The position numbers and the translations under genes are program-made. From an uncultured Mycoplasmatota bacterium (GTDB taxonomy: Bacteria > Bacillota_I > Bacilli_A > RF39 > UBA660), in NCBI GenBank assembly GCA_900552975.1, contig UWSL01000002.1, positions 1 through 39,454 of the forward strand: 39,454 nt of DNA. The letters are read 5' to 3'. Numbering within the stretch: the first letter of the stretch is position 1; each line of letters begins with the position of its first letter. The notes beneath the pieces were generated by a model. The model worked only from the letters and a program-made list of their open reading frames with translations. It was not told the origin of the DNA and did no database searches. Shown here in pieces: positions 31,347 to 38,565 of the stretch.

Positions 31347-34337
31347 ATGTATGGATGTGAAATTTATCGAAAAGATTGCAATGAAATATTAAAAGAATAT
31401 CAAAATAAGGTAAATGCAGGTCAAAGGAATTATGCTAAAAGAGATTTATTGTTAGTAAGAAATGCATATAAAACTCTTGAGATTATAGAAAACCCTTTAT
31501 TAAATTTTAACCAGTATTTTCAATATATAGAAAGTTTAAATTTAAATCAAGAAGAATATCGTAAATTGATGCGCAATAAAATGTTTCCCATGGGTGGTTC
31601 AATTAAAGCGTGGATTGTTACTATTTTTGAATTTTGTCAAAATGGTAAAATAAAAGATCAGGAAATTGTTTATAAAGTTTTTTCTATATATCAAAAGGTT
31701 GTAATGGATCAGATTGATGATCTGGCTAGTTCTTTAATGAGATTATCTTTTTTACTAGGATATAATGATGAACAATTGGCTGCGTTTTTACATATTAAAT
31801 TGTTTATGCTTCAGAAATTAAAAAAAAGAAAAGAGCCTTTGAAGGAACGAATTTTTAATAAAATATTAGAAGCGGAGAAAGAGTATGATAAAAATGTCTT
31901 TGAAGATTGGCAATTGTTAGAAATAGAAAATTTTTTTCTAAAATTAAAAAAATGTGATTATGAAAAAAGGATACACAAAGAAAAAAAAGTTTCTAAAAAA
32001 ATTGAGAAATCTAGAGTTAAACAAAAAGAAATTACTTTTCAAAATTGGTTGAAAATTAATGGTGTTGTTGAGTTACGTGCAAAATGTTTAGAGATTAAAG
32101 AATATTTAAAGCGAAATGACGTTGATCGAATTACTAATGATGTTAAATTTCTAGATGGAACATATATGAACCCTTTATTACGAAAATTTATTCATTTTAA
32201 TAATTCTGCTTCACTTGATGTTCCGTTAGAAGTAAAAGAATATTTATCTAGAGAATTAGCTGAAATTATTGAATTGTTTTTTAAAAATAAAAATAATAAA
32301 TTAAATAAAAATAGTAATTTAAATTATGGTTTAGCATTAGATAAAGTTTTGTTTAGTTTTGATATATCTTATATTGCTTTTTTTGAACATACCCAAATTC
32401 CAATGAGTGTTATAAGTGGAATATGTCGAAATGAATTTTTTCCATCAGCAGAGCTTGTTATGAAAATAATTGCTTTATTAAATGATCTTAGTTTCTTACC
32501 TTTAGATGATTATCAATCTGTTATATTAAAAGAAGCCAAAGAAATTTACGGAGAATTGTACCTTGAAGTTTATGGTAAGAAAAATAAAGAAATTAATAGT
32601 TATGTGTTGTATTCTAAAGAAAAGCTTTTAATTTTTGAAGAAAAGATACAAGGCGTTGATTTAATCATACTTAATTCTGTTAAGAAAAATAAGTTTGATT
32701 GGTATTTAAAATGGTTAACGTTTTATTATATATGTGAGGTAGAAGAAAGAAAACCGAACAAAAATGAATATTTTTATGATGGAACAATAATTTTTAAATG
32801 GATTTTTACTCAAAAAAATACTTTAGATAAAAGTAATTATTGCTTAGAGTTATCTAAAGATCAAATGTTTTTGTTAGACATGTTAATGGAAAAAGTTGAT
32901 GAATTAAATTATAAAAAACATAATGTTGATGAGTTAAAAATTATTGAAAATTTTGATTCCATTATTAATGAATATACTGAAAGAATTAAAAATGGTGAAG
33001 ATTTATTAACAACTTTGAATAATGATACTTCTACTATTTGGAATTTGTTACGTAAGATGATTTTTATGGGAAATTGGTTTAATGATGAACAAATTTTAAA
33101 AGTTAAACAACTTAGAAATATGGCGATTGTTAATCATTATGGATACAATAGAATGAATGGAATAAAATACGAAGAAAGTTTTGGATTTAGATTAATTTCT
33201 TTAATGGATTCTTTTAATATTTCAATAGTAGAGTTTGCTAAAATGGTAGATTGCTCTGTGCCTTCAATAACATCGTATCGCCGTAATGATTCTATTCCAT
33301 CTGTTGAAATTATAAAGAAAATGAAAAATGTGATTTTACAATTGCAAATGCAAGCAATTAATATTGATCAACAACAAGAAATTATAGTTTTTGAAAGTTT
33401 TTTAAATAAAGTAGCTTATGATAAAAAAACGAGAACTAATGGTCAGGATAAAAATAATTATTTGCAATCTTTTGATAAGTATGTTTACAGAAAAACAGGA
33501 AATGTTTATTTAGATATTGAAAAAGGTATTTTAACTAAAGTGAAAGAAAATAACGTTGATTGGTATAATGATTTCTTGATAGTTTGGGAAGCTTTAAAAA
33601 ATAGTGATACTTCTTTGTATGATGGTAATAAAGGATATTTAAATAAATTTGGATGGTATTTAGATGCAATGCGAGATTTAAATCATGATAAATTAAGCTA
33701 TGAACAAATTGTTCTTCTTAAATATTTAACTATAACTGAAGAAAAAAATAAATTTAAATTTTTAAAAGCTAAAGTAAAAAAAAGAATTAATGAAGTAGAA
33801 TATTTTATAGACGTAAATGGTAGACTTCCGAAAAATGGCGAGGTTGAATTAGATGATCATATAGATGCATATTTATTTTACCGTGATTTGAGAGATAAAT
33901 ATTGGGGATTTCTTCCTACTAGGTATAGATGGTTTGATGATGAAATGTTTGTTATGACTAAGGAATTACTTGTTAAAGTGAATAAACTTGAATATGGATT
34001 AGAAAATAAAGATGATTATAAAGAAAATAATAACTACTATATTGGTAATTTTTTAAATTATTTACGTATCAGTTTAGGTTTTTCTAATAGAGTTTTACCT
34101 AGTATATTGAATTTACCACGCGAAATTGTTACAAAAATTTATAAAAATGAAATACCTTTAAATTTAGAGTATCTTACTTTTCTTTTAAAATATTTTGGTG
34201 ATTTTACAAAAAATGATTTACGTAGAGATCAATTGGTTGATATTGATAATTTTTATAAATTTATAAATACCTTGAATACTAGAAAAAATAACGAATTAAA
34301 TTTGAGTTTGGTGTATTCGCCAGAAGAAGAAAATTAA
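31347..34337 (+). CDS. Large unrecognised protein with four Cro/CI-like HTH segments and helicase-associated-like segments
   Basis: 996 residues, ATG 31347 after CAGGGGGAAG. No signal or membrane helix; lysine-, asparagine- and tryptophan-rich. Four segments look like Cro/CI-type HTH domains: about 128-175 (LMRLSFLLGYNDEQLAAFLH…), 329-380 (FDISYIAFFEHTQIPMSVIS…RNEFFPSAELVMKI), 612-666 (LISLMDSFNISIVEFAKMVD…SITSYRRNDSIPSVEIIKKM) and 898-950 (IGNFLNYLRISLGFSNRVLP…YKNEIPLNLEYL). Between them are segments resembling helicase-associated (HA) domains: DGTIIFKWIF (~479), LLRKMIFMGNWFNDEQILKV (~567), LNKFGWYLDAMRDLNHDKLS (~765) and the EYFIDVNGRLP block (~818). The architecture suggests repeated nucleic-acid-binding units, perhaps a regulator or RNA/DNA scaffold; that is inference. 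It sits between nusG and rplK, with no terminator before the rplK promoter. Confidence 0.7.
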   Translation: MYGCEIYRKDCNEILKEYQNKVNAGQRNYAKRDLLLVRNAYKTLEIIENPLLNFNQYFQYIESLNLNQEEYRKLMRNKMFPMGGSIKAWIVTIFEFCQNGKIKDQEIVYKVFSIYQKVVMDQIDDLASSLMRLSFLLGYNDEQLAAFLHIKLFMLQKLKKRKEPLKERIFNKILEAEKEYDKNVFEDWQLLEIENFFLKLKKCDYEKRIHKEKKVSKKIEKSRVKQKEITFQNWLKINGVVELRAKCLEIKEYLKRNDVDRITNDVKFLDGTYMNPLLRKFIHFNNSASLDVPLEVKEYLSRELAEIIELFFKNKNNKLNKNSNLNYGLALDKVLFSFDISYIAFFEHTQIPMSVISGICRNEFFPSAELVMKIIALLNDLSFLPLDDYQSVILKEAKEIYGELYLEVYGKKNKEINSYVLYSKEKLLIFEEKIQGVDLIILNSVKKNKFDWYLKWLTFYYICEVEERKPNKNEYFYDGTIIFKWIFTQKNTLDKSNYCLELSKDQMFLLDMLMEKVDELNYKKHNVDELKIIENFDSIINEYTERIKNGEDLLTTLNNDTSTIWNLLRKMIFMGNWFNDEQILKVKQLRNMAIVNHYGYNRMNGIKYEESFGFRLISLMDSFNISIVEFAKMVDCSVPSITSYRRNDSIPSVEIIKKMKNVILQLQMQAINIDQQQEIIVFESFLNKVAYDKKTRTNGQDKNNYLQSFDKYVYRKTGNVYLDIEKGILTKVKENNVDWYNDFLIVWEALKNSDTSLYDGNKGYLNKFGWYLDAMRDLNHDKLSYEQIVLLKYLTITEEKNKFKFLKAKVKKRINEVEYFIDVNGRLPKNGEVELDDHIDAYLFYRDLRDKYWGFLPTRYRWFDDEMFVMTKELLVKVNKLEYGLENKDDYKENNNYYIGNFLNYLRISLGFSNRVLPSILNLPREIVTKIYKNEIPLNLEYLTFLLKYFGDFTKNDLRRDQLVDIDNFYKFINTLNTRKNNELNLSLVYSPEEEN

Positions 34338-34347
34338 TAAAAAAATC

Positions 34348-34376
34348 TTGCATTTATTAATATAGTGTGTTAGTAT
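34348..34376 (+). promoter_or_regulatory. rplK-rplA promoter, extended -10
   Basis: TTGCAT (34348-34353), 17 bp, TAGTAT (34371-34376) with TGt at 34368-34370. Confidence 0.7.
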
Positions 34377-34418
34377 CTTAGGTGCAATTATGTATATTTG
34401 TATATATGTGATTAGCTT

Positions 34419-34454
34419 AAGTGGGAGGGAATAGCGGATTGCCCTATACCACTT
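34419..34454 (+). promoter_or_regulatory. Putative L1-binding leader hairpin upstream of rplK
   Basis: AAGTGG (34419-34424) pairs with CCACTT (34449-34454); inside it GGG (34427-34429) pairs with CCC (34442-34444), leaving a lopsided internal loop (GA on one side, TATA on the other). A GTGGGAGGG…CCC..ACCAC element precedes rplK in other Bacillota and resembles the L1 site of 23S rRNA, so feedback by ribosomal protein L1 is likely. Confidence 0.55.
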
Positions 34455-34486
34455 TCGCGAAAAAAATTTTTTAGGAGGTGTTTTTC

Positions 34487-35065
34487 GTGGCAAAAGAAGT
34501 CGTAAAGAAAATTAAATTACAAATTCCTGCTGCAAAAGCAACACCAGCACCACCTGTAGGAACTGTTTTAGGACCTGCTGGAATTAATCTAGGTGAATTT
34601 TGTACAAAATTCAATGATGCTACAAAGGATAAAGCTGGAGATATCGTTCCAGTAGAAATCAGCATTTATGATGATAGAAGCTTTGATTTCGTACTAAAAA
34701 CTCCACCAGCTGGTTTCTTAATAAAGAAAGCTGCAAAAATTCAAAAAGGAAGCACAAAAGGTGCCAACGAAGTTGTTGCAACAATTACTGTTGATGAATT
34801 AAGAAAAATTGCAGAAACTAAGTTGCCTGATTTAAATGCATATGATGTAGAATCAGCAATGAAAACTATTGAGGGAACTGCAAGAAATATGGGTGTAGCT
34901 GTTAAAGGATTAAATGATGCTGAGTTAGCAGAACAAGAAAAAGAAGCTAAAGAAGAAGAGATTAAAGAAGCTAAGAGAGAAGCTGAATTAGAAAAACTTG
35001 AAGCTGAAGTAAATGAATCTCACGAAGTAGAAGTAATTAACGAAAATAAAGAAACAGAAGAATAA
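34487..35065 (+). CDS. rplK: 50S ribosomal protein L11 with acidic C-terminal extension
   Basis: Component of the GTPase-associated centre of the 50S subunit. GTG 34487 is the start because AGGAGGTG (34473-34480) lies 6 bases upstream and the family begins MAKKV; an in-frame GTG at 34478 is within that site. Residues 1-142 are ordinary L11: LQIPAAKATPAPPVGTVLGP, GINLGEFCTKFNDATKD, DRSFDFVLKTPPAGFLIKKA, and the 23S-binding GTARNMGV. Residues ~144-192 are extra: AELAEQEKEAKEEEIKEAKR, then a Glu-rich tail, probably a charged helix. Normal L11 is ~141 aa. Confidence 0.96.
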   Translation: MAKEVVKKIKLQIPAAKATPAPPVGTVLGPAGINLGEFCTKFNDATKDKAGDIVPVEISIYDDRSFDFVLKTPPAGFLIKKAAKIQKGSTKGANEVVATITVDELRKIAETKLPDLNAYDVESAMKTIEGTARNMGVAVKGLNDAELAEQEKEAKEEEIKEAKREAELEKLEAEVNESHEVEVINENKETEE

Positions 35066-35086
35066 TTTATAATATAAGATTATAAA
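35066..35086 (+). other. A/T hairpin between rplK and rplA
   Basis: TTTATAAT (35066-35073) pairs perfectly with ATTATAAA (35079-35086). No T-tract follows, so it is more likely an RNA-processing or stability element than a terminator. Confidence 0.35.
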
Positions 35087-35134
35087 TTGATATAAAAAAA
35101 GTCCGCTAATAAACCACAATTAGGAGGTAAAATA

Positions 35135-35833
35135 ATGAGAAAGTTAGGTAAAAAGTATGTGGAAGCTTCTAAAAAAGTAGATAAGAATACTCTTTATACT
35201 AAAGAAGAAGCAATTAAATTAGTCAAAGAAACTGCCATAACTAATTTTGATAGTACTGTTGAAGTAGCTTTTAAATTAAACTTAGATACTAAAAAAGCTG
35301 ATCAACAATTAAGAGGATCTATGGTATTACCTAATGGAACTGGAAAAACTAAAAAAGTATTAGTAATTGCTAAGGGAGAAGCTGCTGAAGCTGCTCGTAA
35401 AGCAGGTGCTGATTATGTTGGCGATACTGACATGATAGAAAAAATCCAAAATGAAAACTGGTTTGACTATGATGTTATTGTTGCTACTCCAGACATGATG
35501 GCTCAATTAGGTAAAATTGGTCGTGTTTTAGGACCTAAAGGTTTAATGCCAAACCCTAAAACTGGTACAGTTACTATGAATACTCAAAAAGCAGTTGAAG
35601 ACATTAAAAAAGGTATGGTTAGTTATAAAACTGATTCTTATGGAAATGTACATTCAGTTATTGGTAAAGTTTCATTTGATGATGCTAAATTAATCGAAAA
35701 CTTAAATTATGTTGTAAATACAATTAATAAAGCAAAACCAGCTGTTGTAAAAGGAAAATATATTGAAAATATTTCAATTTCTAGTACAATGGGACCTGGC
35801 ATAAAAATTGACAAAAATTCTTTTGACATTTAA
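35135..35833 (+). CDS. rplA: 50S ribosomal protein L1
   Basis: Builds the L1 stalk and binds its own mRNA leader in many bacteria. 232 aa, standard length. Typical blocks: GKKYVEASKKVDKNTLYTKE, FKLNLDTKKADQQLRG, VLPNGTGKTKKVLV, FDVVIATPDMM-type YDVIVATPDMMAQLGKIG, VLGPKGLMPNPKTGTV, and the C-terminal KPAVVKGKYIENISISSTMG. Shine-Dalgarno TAGGAGG. Its last codons contain the -35 box of the rplJ promoter. Confidence 0.98.
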   Translation: MRKLGKKYVEASKKVDKNTLYTKEEAIKLVKETAITNFDSTVEVAFKLNLDTKKADQQLRGSMVLPNGTGKTKKVLVIAKGEAAEAARKAGADYVGDTDMIEKIQNENWFDYDVIVATPDMMAQLGKIGRVLGPKGLMPNPKTGTVTMNTQKAVEDIKKGMVSYKTDSYGNVHSVIGKVSFDDAKLIENLNYVVNTINKAKPAVVKGKYIENISISSTMGPGIKIDKNSFDI

Positions 35834-35851
35834 TTGTTGATAGAATATAAT
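35823..35851 (+). promoter_or_regulatory. Consensus promoter of rplJ-rplL
   Basis: TTGACA (35823-35828), 17 bp, TATAAT (35846-35851): a perfect sigma-A consensus. The -35 overlaps the last rplA codons. Confidence 0.85.
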
Positions 35852-35860
35852 AAATTTGTT

Positions 35861-35977
35861 GAAAAAAAGCGTTTTCCAAAGACAGCAAGTACAAAATAAA
35901 TCTTGCCGAGGATACTTATTTTATAACATTTTGAAATGTTGTATTTTAAGCTTTTCCTTGGGGGAAAAGCTTTTTTA
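35861..35977 (+). promoter_or_regulatory. Ribosomal protein L10 leader with attenuator terminator
   Basis: Contains the kink-turn-bearing L10-binding element: CCAAAGACAGCAAG … CTTGCCGAGGATAC (35876 to about 35914), matching the conserved L10 leader of Bacillota. An AACATT/AATGTT hairpin follows, then a terminator, AAGCTTTTCC (35948-35957) with GGAAAAGCTT (35963-35972) and T's. L10(L12) binding is known to control such leaders. Confidence 0.85.
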
Positions 35978-35998
35978 AAATCCTAAAGGAGGGAAAAA

Positions 35999-36490
35999 AT
36001 GGCAAGTTCAAAAATTTTAGAAGCTAAGAAGTCAATCGTTTCAGAAATTCAAGACAATGTAAAAAATAGCGAATCTGTTATATTATTTACTTATCAAGGT
36101 TTAAGTGTTTCTGATATGAGTGAATTAAGAAGAGAACTAAGAAACATTGATAGCGAAATTAAAGTTTATAAAAATACTTTAGTAAAAAGAGCTTTGAATG
36201 AATTAGATTTAAACTTAGATGAGTTCTTAGAAGGTCCAAATGCAATTCTTTTTGGAAAAGATTTGTTAGAACCAATTAAAGTTTTATCAAAATTTGCTAA
36301 AGATCATGATAAAGCTGAAATTAGAGTAGGTATTATTAGTGGTGCTAAAGCAGATTTAGATACAATTAAAGAATATGCGGCAATTCCATCAAGAGAAGGC
36401 TTACTTACTATGTTGGCTGGTGGAATGATTCAATATGTTAGAGATTTAGCTATTGGTCTTAATATGTATGCTGAACAATTAGAAAAATAA
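35999..36490 (+). CDS. rplJ: 50S ribosomal protein L10
   Basis: Base of the L7/L12 stalk. 163 aa. N-terminal rRNA- and L11-binding part has ILFTYQGLSVSDMSELRREL and KVYKNTLVKRAL; the C-terminal helix that carries L7/L12 dimers is GMIQYVRDLAIGLNMYAEQL. AAGGAGGG lies just before the ATG. Controlled by the leader directly upstream. Confidence 0.98.
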   Translation: MASSKILEAKKSIVSEIQDNVKNSESVILFTYQGLSVSDMSELRRELRNIDSEIKVYKNTLVKRALNELDLNLDEFLEGPNAILFGKDLLEPIKVLSKFAKDHDKAEIRVGIISGAKADLDTIKEYAAIPSREGLLTMLAGGMIQYVRDLAIGLNMYAEQLEK

Positions 36491-36515
36491 TTAAAGTGAG
36501 AAAGGAAGAAATAAA

Positions 36516-36887
36516 ATGGCAAAATTAACAAAAGATGAATTTATAAGTGCTTTAAAAGAAATGACTATTCTTGAAGTAAAAGAATTAGTTGATGCAATGA
36601 AAGAAGAATTTGGTGTAGATCCAAGTGCTGTTGCAGTAGCAGCTGCTCCAGCAGCAGGAGCTGAAGCTCAAGAAGATAATGCAGCTAAAACAGTTGTATT
36701 AAAAGAAGCTGGAGCTACTAAAATGCAAGTAATTAAATTATTAAAGGAAATTACTGGTTTAGGTTTAGTAGAAGCTAAAGGTTTAGCTGATAATGGTGGA
36801 AACGTTAAAGAAAACGTTCCAGCTAAAGAAGCTGAAGAAATTAAAGCACAATTAGAAGCAGTTGGTGCTACAATCGAATTAGTATAA
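36516..36887 (+). CDS. rplL: 50S ribosomal protein L7/L12
   Basis: Stalk protein that recruits translation GTPases. 123 aa. N-terminal dimerisation helix (TKDEFISALKEMTILEVKEL), Ala/Gly-rich hinge (VAVAAAPAAGAEAQ), and the C-terminal factor-binding domain with KMQVIKLLKEITGLGLVEAK. 25 bases after rplJ; Shine-Dalgarno GAAAGGAAG. Terminator follows. Confidence 0.98.
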   Translation: MAKLTKDEFISALKEMTILEVKELVDAMKEEFGVDPSAVAVAAAPAAGAEAQEDNAAKTVVLKEAGATKMQVIKLLKEITGLGLVEAKGLADNGGNVKENVPAKEAEEIKAQLEAVGATIELV

Positions 36888-36897
36888 TTGCTTTTAT

Positions 36898-36928
36898 AAA
36901 ACGACTTGAGATTTCAAGCCGTTTTTTT
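36898..36928 (+). terminator. Intrinsic terminator after rplL
   Basis: AAACGaCTTGA pairs with TCAAGcCGTTT (one mismatch), then T's to 36928. Confidence 0.8.
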
Positions 36929-36933
36929 CATGG

Positions 36934-36962
36934 TGGAAAAAAAGTTTATTGTGTATTATAAT
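36934..36962 (+). promoter_or_regulatory. Promoter of the two-cysteine membrane-protein pair
   Basis: TGGAAA (36934-36939), 17 bp, TATAAT (36957-36962). Confidence 0.55.
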
Positions 36963-36986
36963 TATTGATAGAAGGAGGGGAGTAAT

Positions 36987-37484
36987 GTGAAACTTAATAA
37001 CCATGGTTGGGGAATGAAAAATATGATTATTTATTGTTGTATATTACTTCTCTTTTTAATTATTGCAGTTTGTAATGTACATTCTTTATATAAAAATATC
37101 GAAGATGGTCATAAAAGTTATAATAATCAAAATAAACAAAACAATAAATTAAATAATACAACTAATAAAAACCAAAATAATAATGGAACTACGAATGGTG
37201 GAAATTCAAATGTTTATATTGATTATAGTATTTATCATGATTATGAAAAAAAGATGGCTGAAGTTGCTAAGAGTTATGTGATAGAAAATCGTGATGCCTT
37301 ACATACGGGAATTGCTTCGGTTTTATTAACAGAACTGGTTACGAATGGTTATATCAATCAGTTATATGATCAGGTTAATAATACTGAATGTTCTGGTTAT
37401 GTTAATGTATGGGATGATGAGAGTGGAACCTATCAAAGTCAAGCTTACTTGAAATGTACTAATTATACAACAGAAGGATATTAG
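36987..37484 (+). CDS. Membrane-anchored protein with Asn-rich linker and two-cysteine domain (first of pair)
   Basis: 165 residues from GTG 36987 (AGGAGGGGAG upstream). One N-terminal membrane helix (about 13-31, with two Cys), then a low-complexity Asn/Lys/Gln/Thr linker (about 44-75), then a C-terminal domain (about 80-165) that should be extracellular. The domain reads YEKKMAEVAKSYVIENRDAL … LVTNGYINQLYD … CSGYVNVWDDES … YQSQAYLKCTNYTTEGY. The pattern C-x-GY-(19-20 residues)-AYLKC-x-NY-T-x-GY is repeated in the next gene, suggesting a disulfide. Function unknown; surface display, or pseudopilin/sensor-like roles, are open. The final residues coincide with the paralogue's ribosome site. 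Confidence 0.7.
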   Translation: MKLNNHGWGMKNMIIYCCILLLFLIIAVCNVHSLYKNIEDGHKSYNNQNKQNNKLNNTTNKNQNNNGTTNGGNSNVYIDYSIYHDYEKKMAEVAKSYVIENRDALHTGIASVLLTELVTNGYINQLYDQVNNTECSGYVNVWDDESGTYQSQAYLKCTNYTTEGY

Positions 37485-37494
37485 GAGGTATAGA

Positions 37495-37971
37495 ATGAAA
37501 AAAAGTAATAAGAAAAAAAAGAGAAAGAGTTTAAAAAAAATAATAAAAACTATTTTGACTAATATTAAGAACTTTTTTGTTAATATATATATTAAATTTA
37601 AGAAATTACCTAAAAAATTGCAAAAATTAATTATTTTGTGGTTAGCTATTTTTATTATAATTGTTGTTTTGATATTTTTTTGTGGTACAAATAAAAAAAT
37701 TGTTGTTAATCATGAAAAAATGGAAAATGATGTTGTATCTGCAGCTTTAGACTATGTAAAAACTCGTGAATTATATCCAACAAAAGATCAAAAAATGCGT
37801 TTAAATATAAATACCTTGATTGAAAATGGAGATTTGTATGATGATGCTGTTGATAAAAGTTGTATAGGTTATGCGCTAATTTTTTATGATGAGGATAAGA
37901 GTGATTATAATGTAAAGGCTTATTTAAGTTGTAAAAATTATGAAACGGATGGTTATACTTTTATTAAATAG
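37495..37971 (+). CDS. Membrane-anchored protein with two-cysteine domain (second of pair)
   Basis: 158 residues. ATG 37495 follows AGGAGG, which overlaps the previous stop, so the two genes are coupled. A very basic N-terminus (KKSNKKKKRKSLKKIIKTI…) and one membrane helix (about 43-65) anchor an external domain. ENDVVSAALDYVKTRELYP … RLNINTLIENGDLYDDAVDK … CIGYALIFYDEDKSDYNVKA … YLSCKNYETDGYTFIK aligns block by block with its upstream neighbour. It lacks the Asn-rich linker. No terminator separates it from the rpsL promoter. Confidence 0.7.
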   Translation: MKKSNKKKKRKSLKKIIKTILTNIKNFFVNIYIKFKKLPKKLQKLIILWLAIFIIIVVLIFFCGTNKKIVVNHEKMENDVVSAALDYVKTRELYPTKDQKMRLNINTLIENGDLYDDAVDKSCIGYALIFYDEDKSDYNVKAYLSCKNYETDGYTFIK

Positions 37972-37987
37972 AAAAAGATGGTTTGTA

Positions 37988-38016
37988 TTGACATTTTTAA
38001 TATATAATGTTATATT
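37988..38016 (+). promoter_or_regulatory. Strong rpsL promoter with extended -10
   Basis: TTGACA (37988-37993), 17 bp, TATATT (38011-38016) with TGt at 38008-38010. Confidence 0.85.
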
Positions 38017-38032
38017 ATGTTTGCGTTTTAAA

Positions 38033-38090
38033 TCAGGTTTCGCCTAGGCGGAACCTAATTTAAGAAAATGTTTGATACACCAGGATGTGT
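38033..38090 (+). promoter_or_regulatory. Structured 5' leader of the str operon
   Basis: AGGTTtCGCC pairs with GGCGgAACCT around a 2-nt gap (38035-38056), a strong hairpin without T-tract. A second one, ATACAC … GTGTGTAT, lies near 38075-38094. This could be a site for autoregulation by a str-operon ribosomal protein, as S7 does in E. coli, but it is only a structural observation. Confidence 0.4.
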
Positions 38091-38111
38091 GTATATGAGA
38101 GGAGGAAGAAT

Positions 38112-38531
38112 ATGACAACTATTAATCAATTAGTAAGAAAAAACAGAAAAGACAAAACTAAAAAAAGTAAAAGTCCAGTTTTAAATGTTGGTTTTAATAG
38201 TATGGAAAGAAAGGCTACAGTTCAAAATAGTCCACAAAAAAGAGGAGTATGTACAAAAGTAGGAACTCGTACACCAAAGAAACCTAACTCAGCATTAAGA
38301 AAATTCGCTCGTGTTAGATTATCAAATGGTAGAGAAGTTGATACTTATATTCCAGGTGAAGGACACAATTTACAAGAACATAGCGTAGTATTAGTACGTG
38401 GTGGACGTGTAAAAGACTTAATCGGTGTTCGTTATCACATTGTACGTGGTACTCTTGATACTCAAGGCGTTAATAATAGAAAACAAAGCCGTAGTAAATA
38501 TGGTACAAAAAAACCAAAAGATAATAAATAA
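38112..38531 (+). CDS. rpsL: 30S ribosomal protein S12
   Basis: Decoding-centre protein. 139 aa from ATG 38112 (GAGGAGGAAG upstream; the upstream in-frame ATG at 38085 lies in the leader). TINQLVRKNRK, SPQKRGVCTKVGTRTPKKPNS with both lysines (56/57) that when mutated give streptomycin resistance, HNLQEHSVVLVRGGRVKDL, and RKQSRSKYGTKKPK. One oddity: the near-invariant proline in VKDLPGVRYH is isoleucine (Ile104, codon ATC). Asp102, the methylthiolation site, is kept. First gene of the rpsL-rpsG-fusA operon. Confidence 0.97.
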   Translation: MTTINQLVRKNRKDKTKKSKSPVLNVGFNSMERKATVQNSPQKRGVCTKVGTRTPKKPNSALRKFARVRLSNGREVDTYIPGEGHNLQEHSVVLVRGGRVKDLIGVRYHIVRGTLDTQGVNNRKQSRSKYGTKKPKDNK

Positions 38532-38565
38532 TTCTTAATAAGATAATAAGGAAGGAGAGATAAAT

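Noticed and set aside
37111..37211. Asn/Lys repeat as a possible CRISPR or tandem DNA repeat
   Set aside because: The DNA is irregular AAT/AAA-rich sequence encoding a low-complexity linker; there is no constant repeat unit or spacer.
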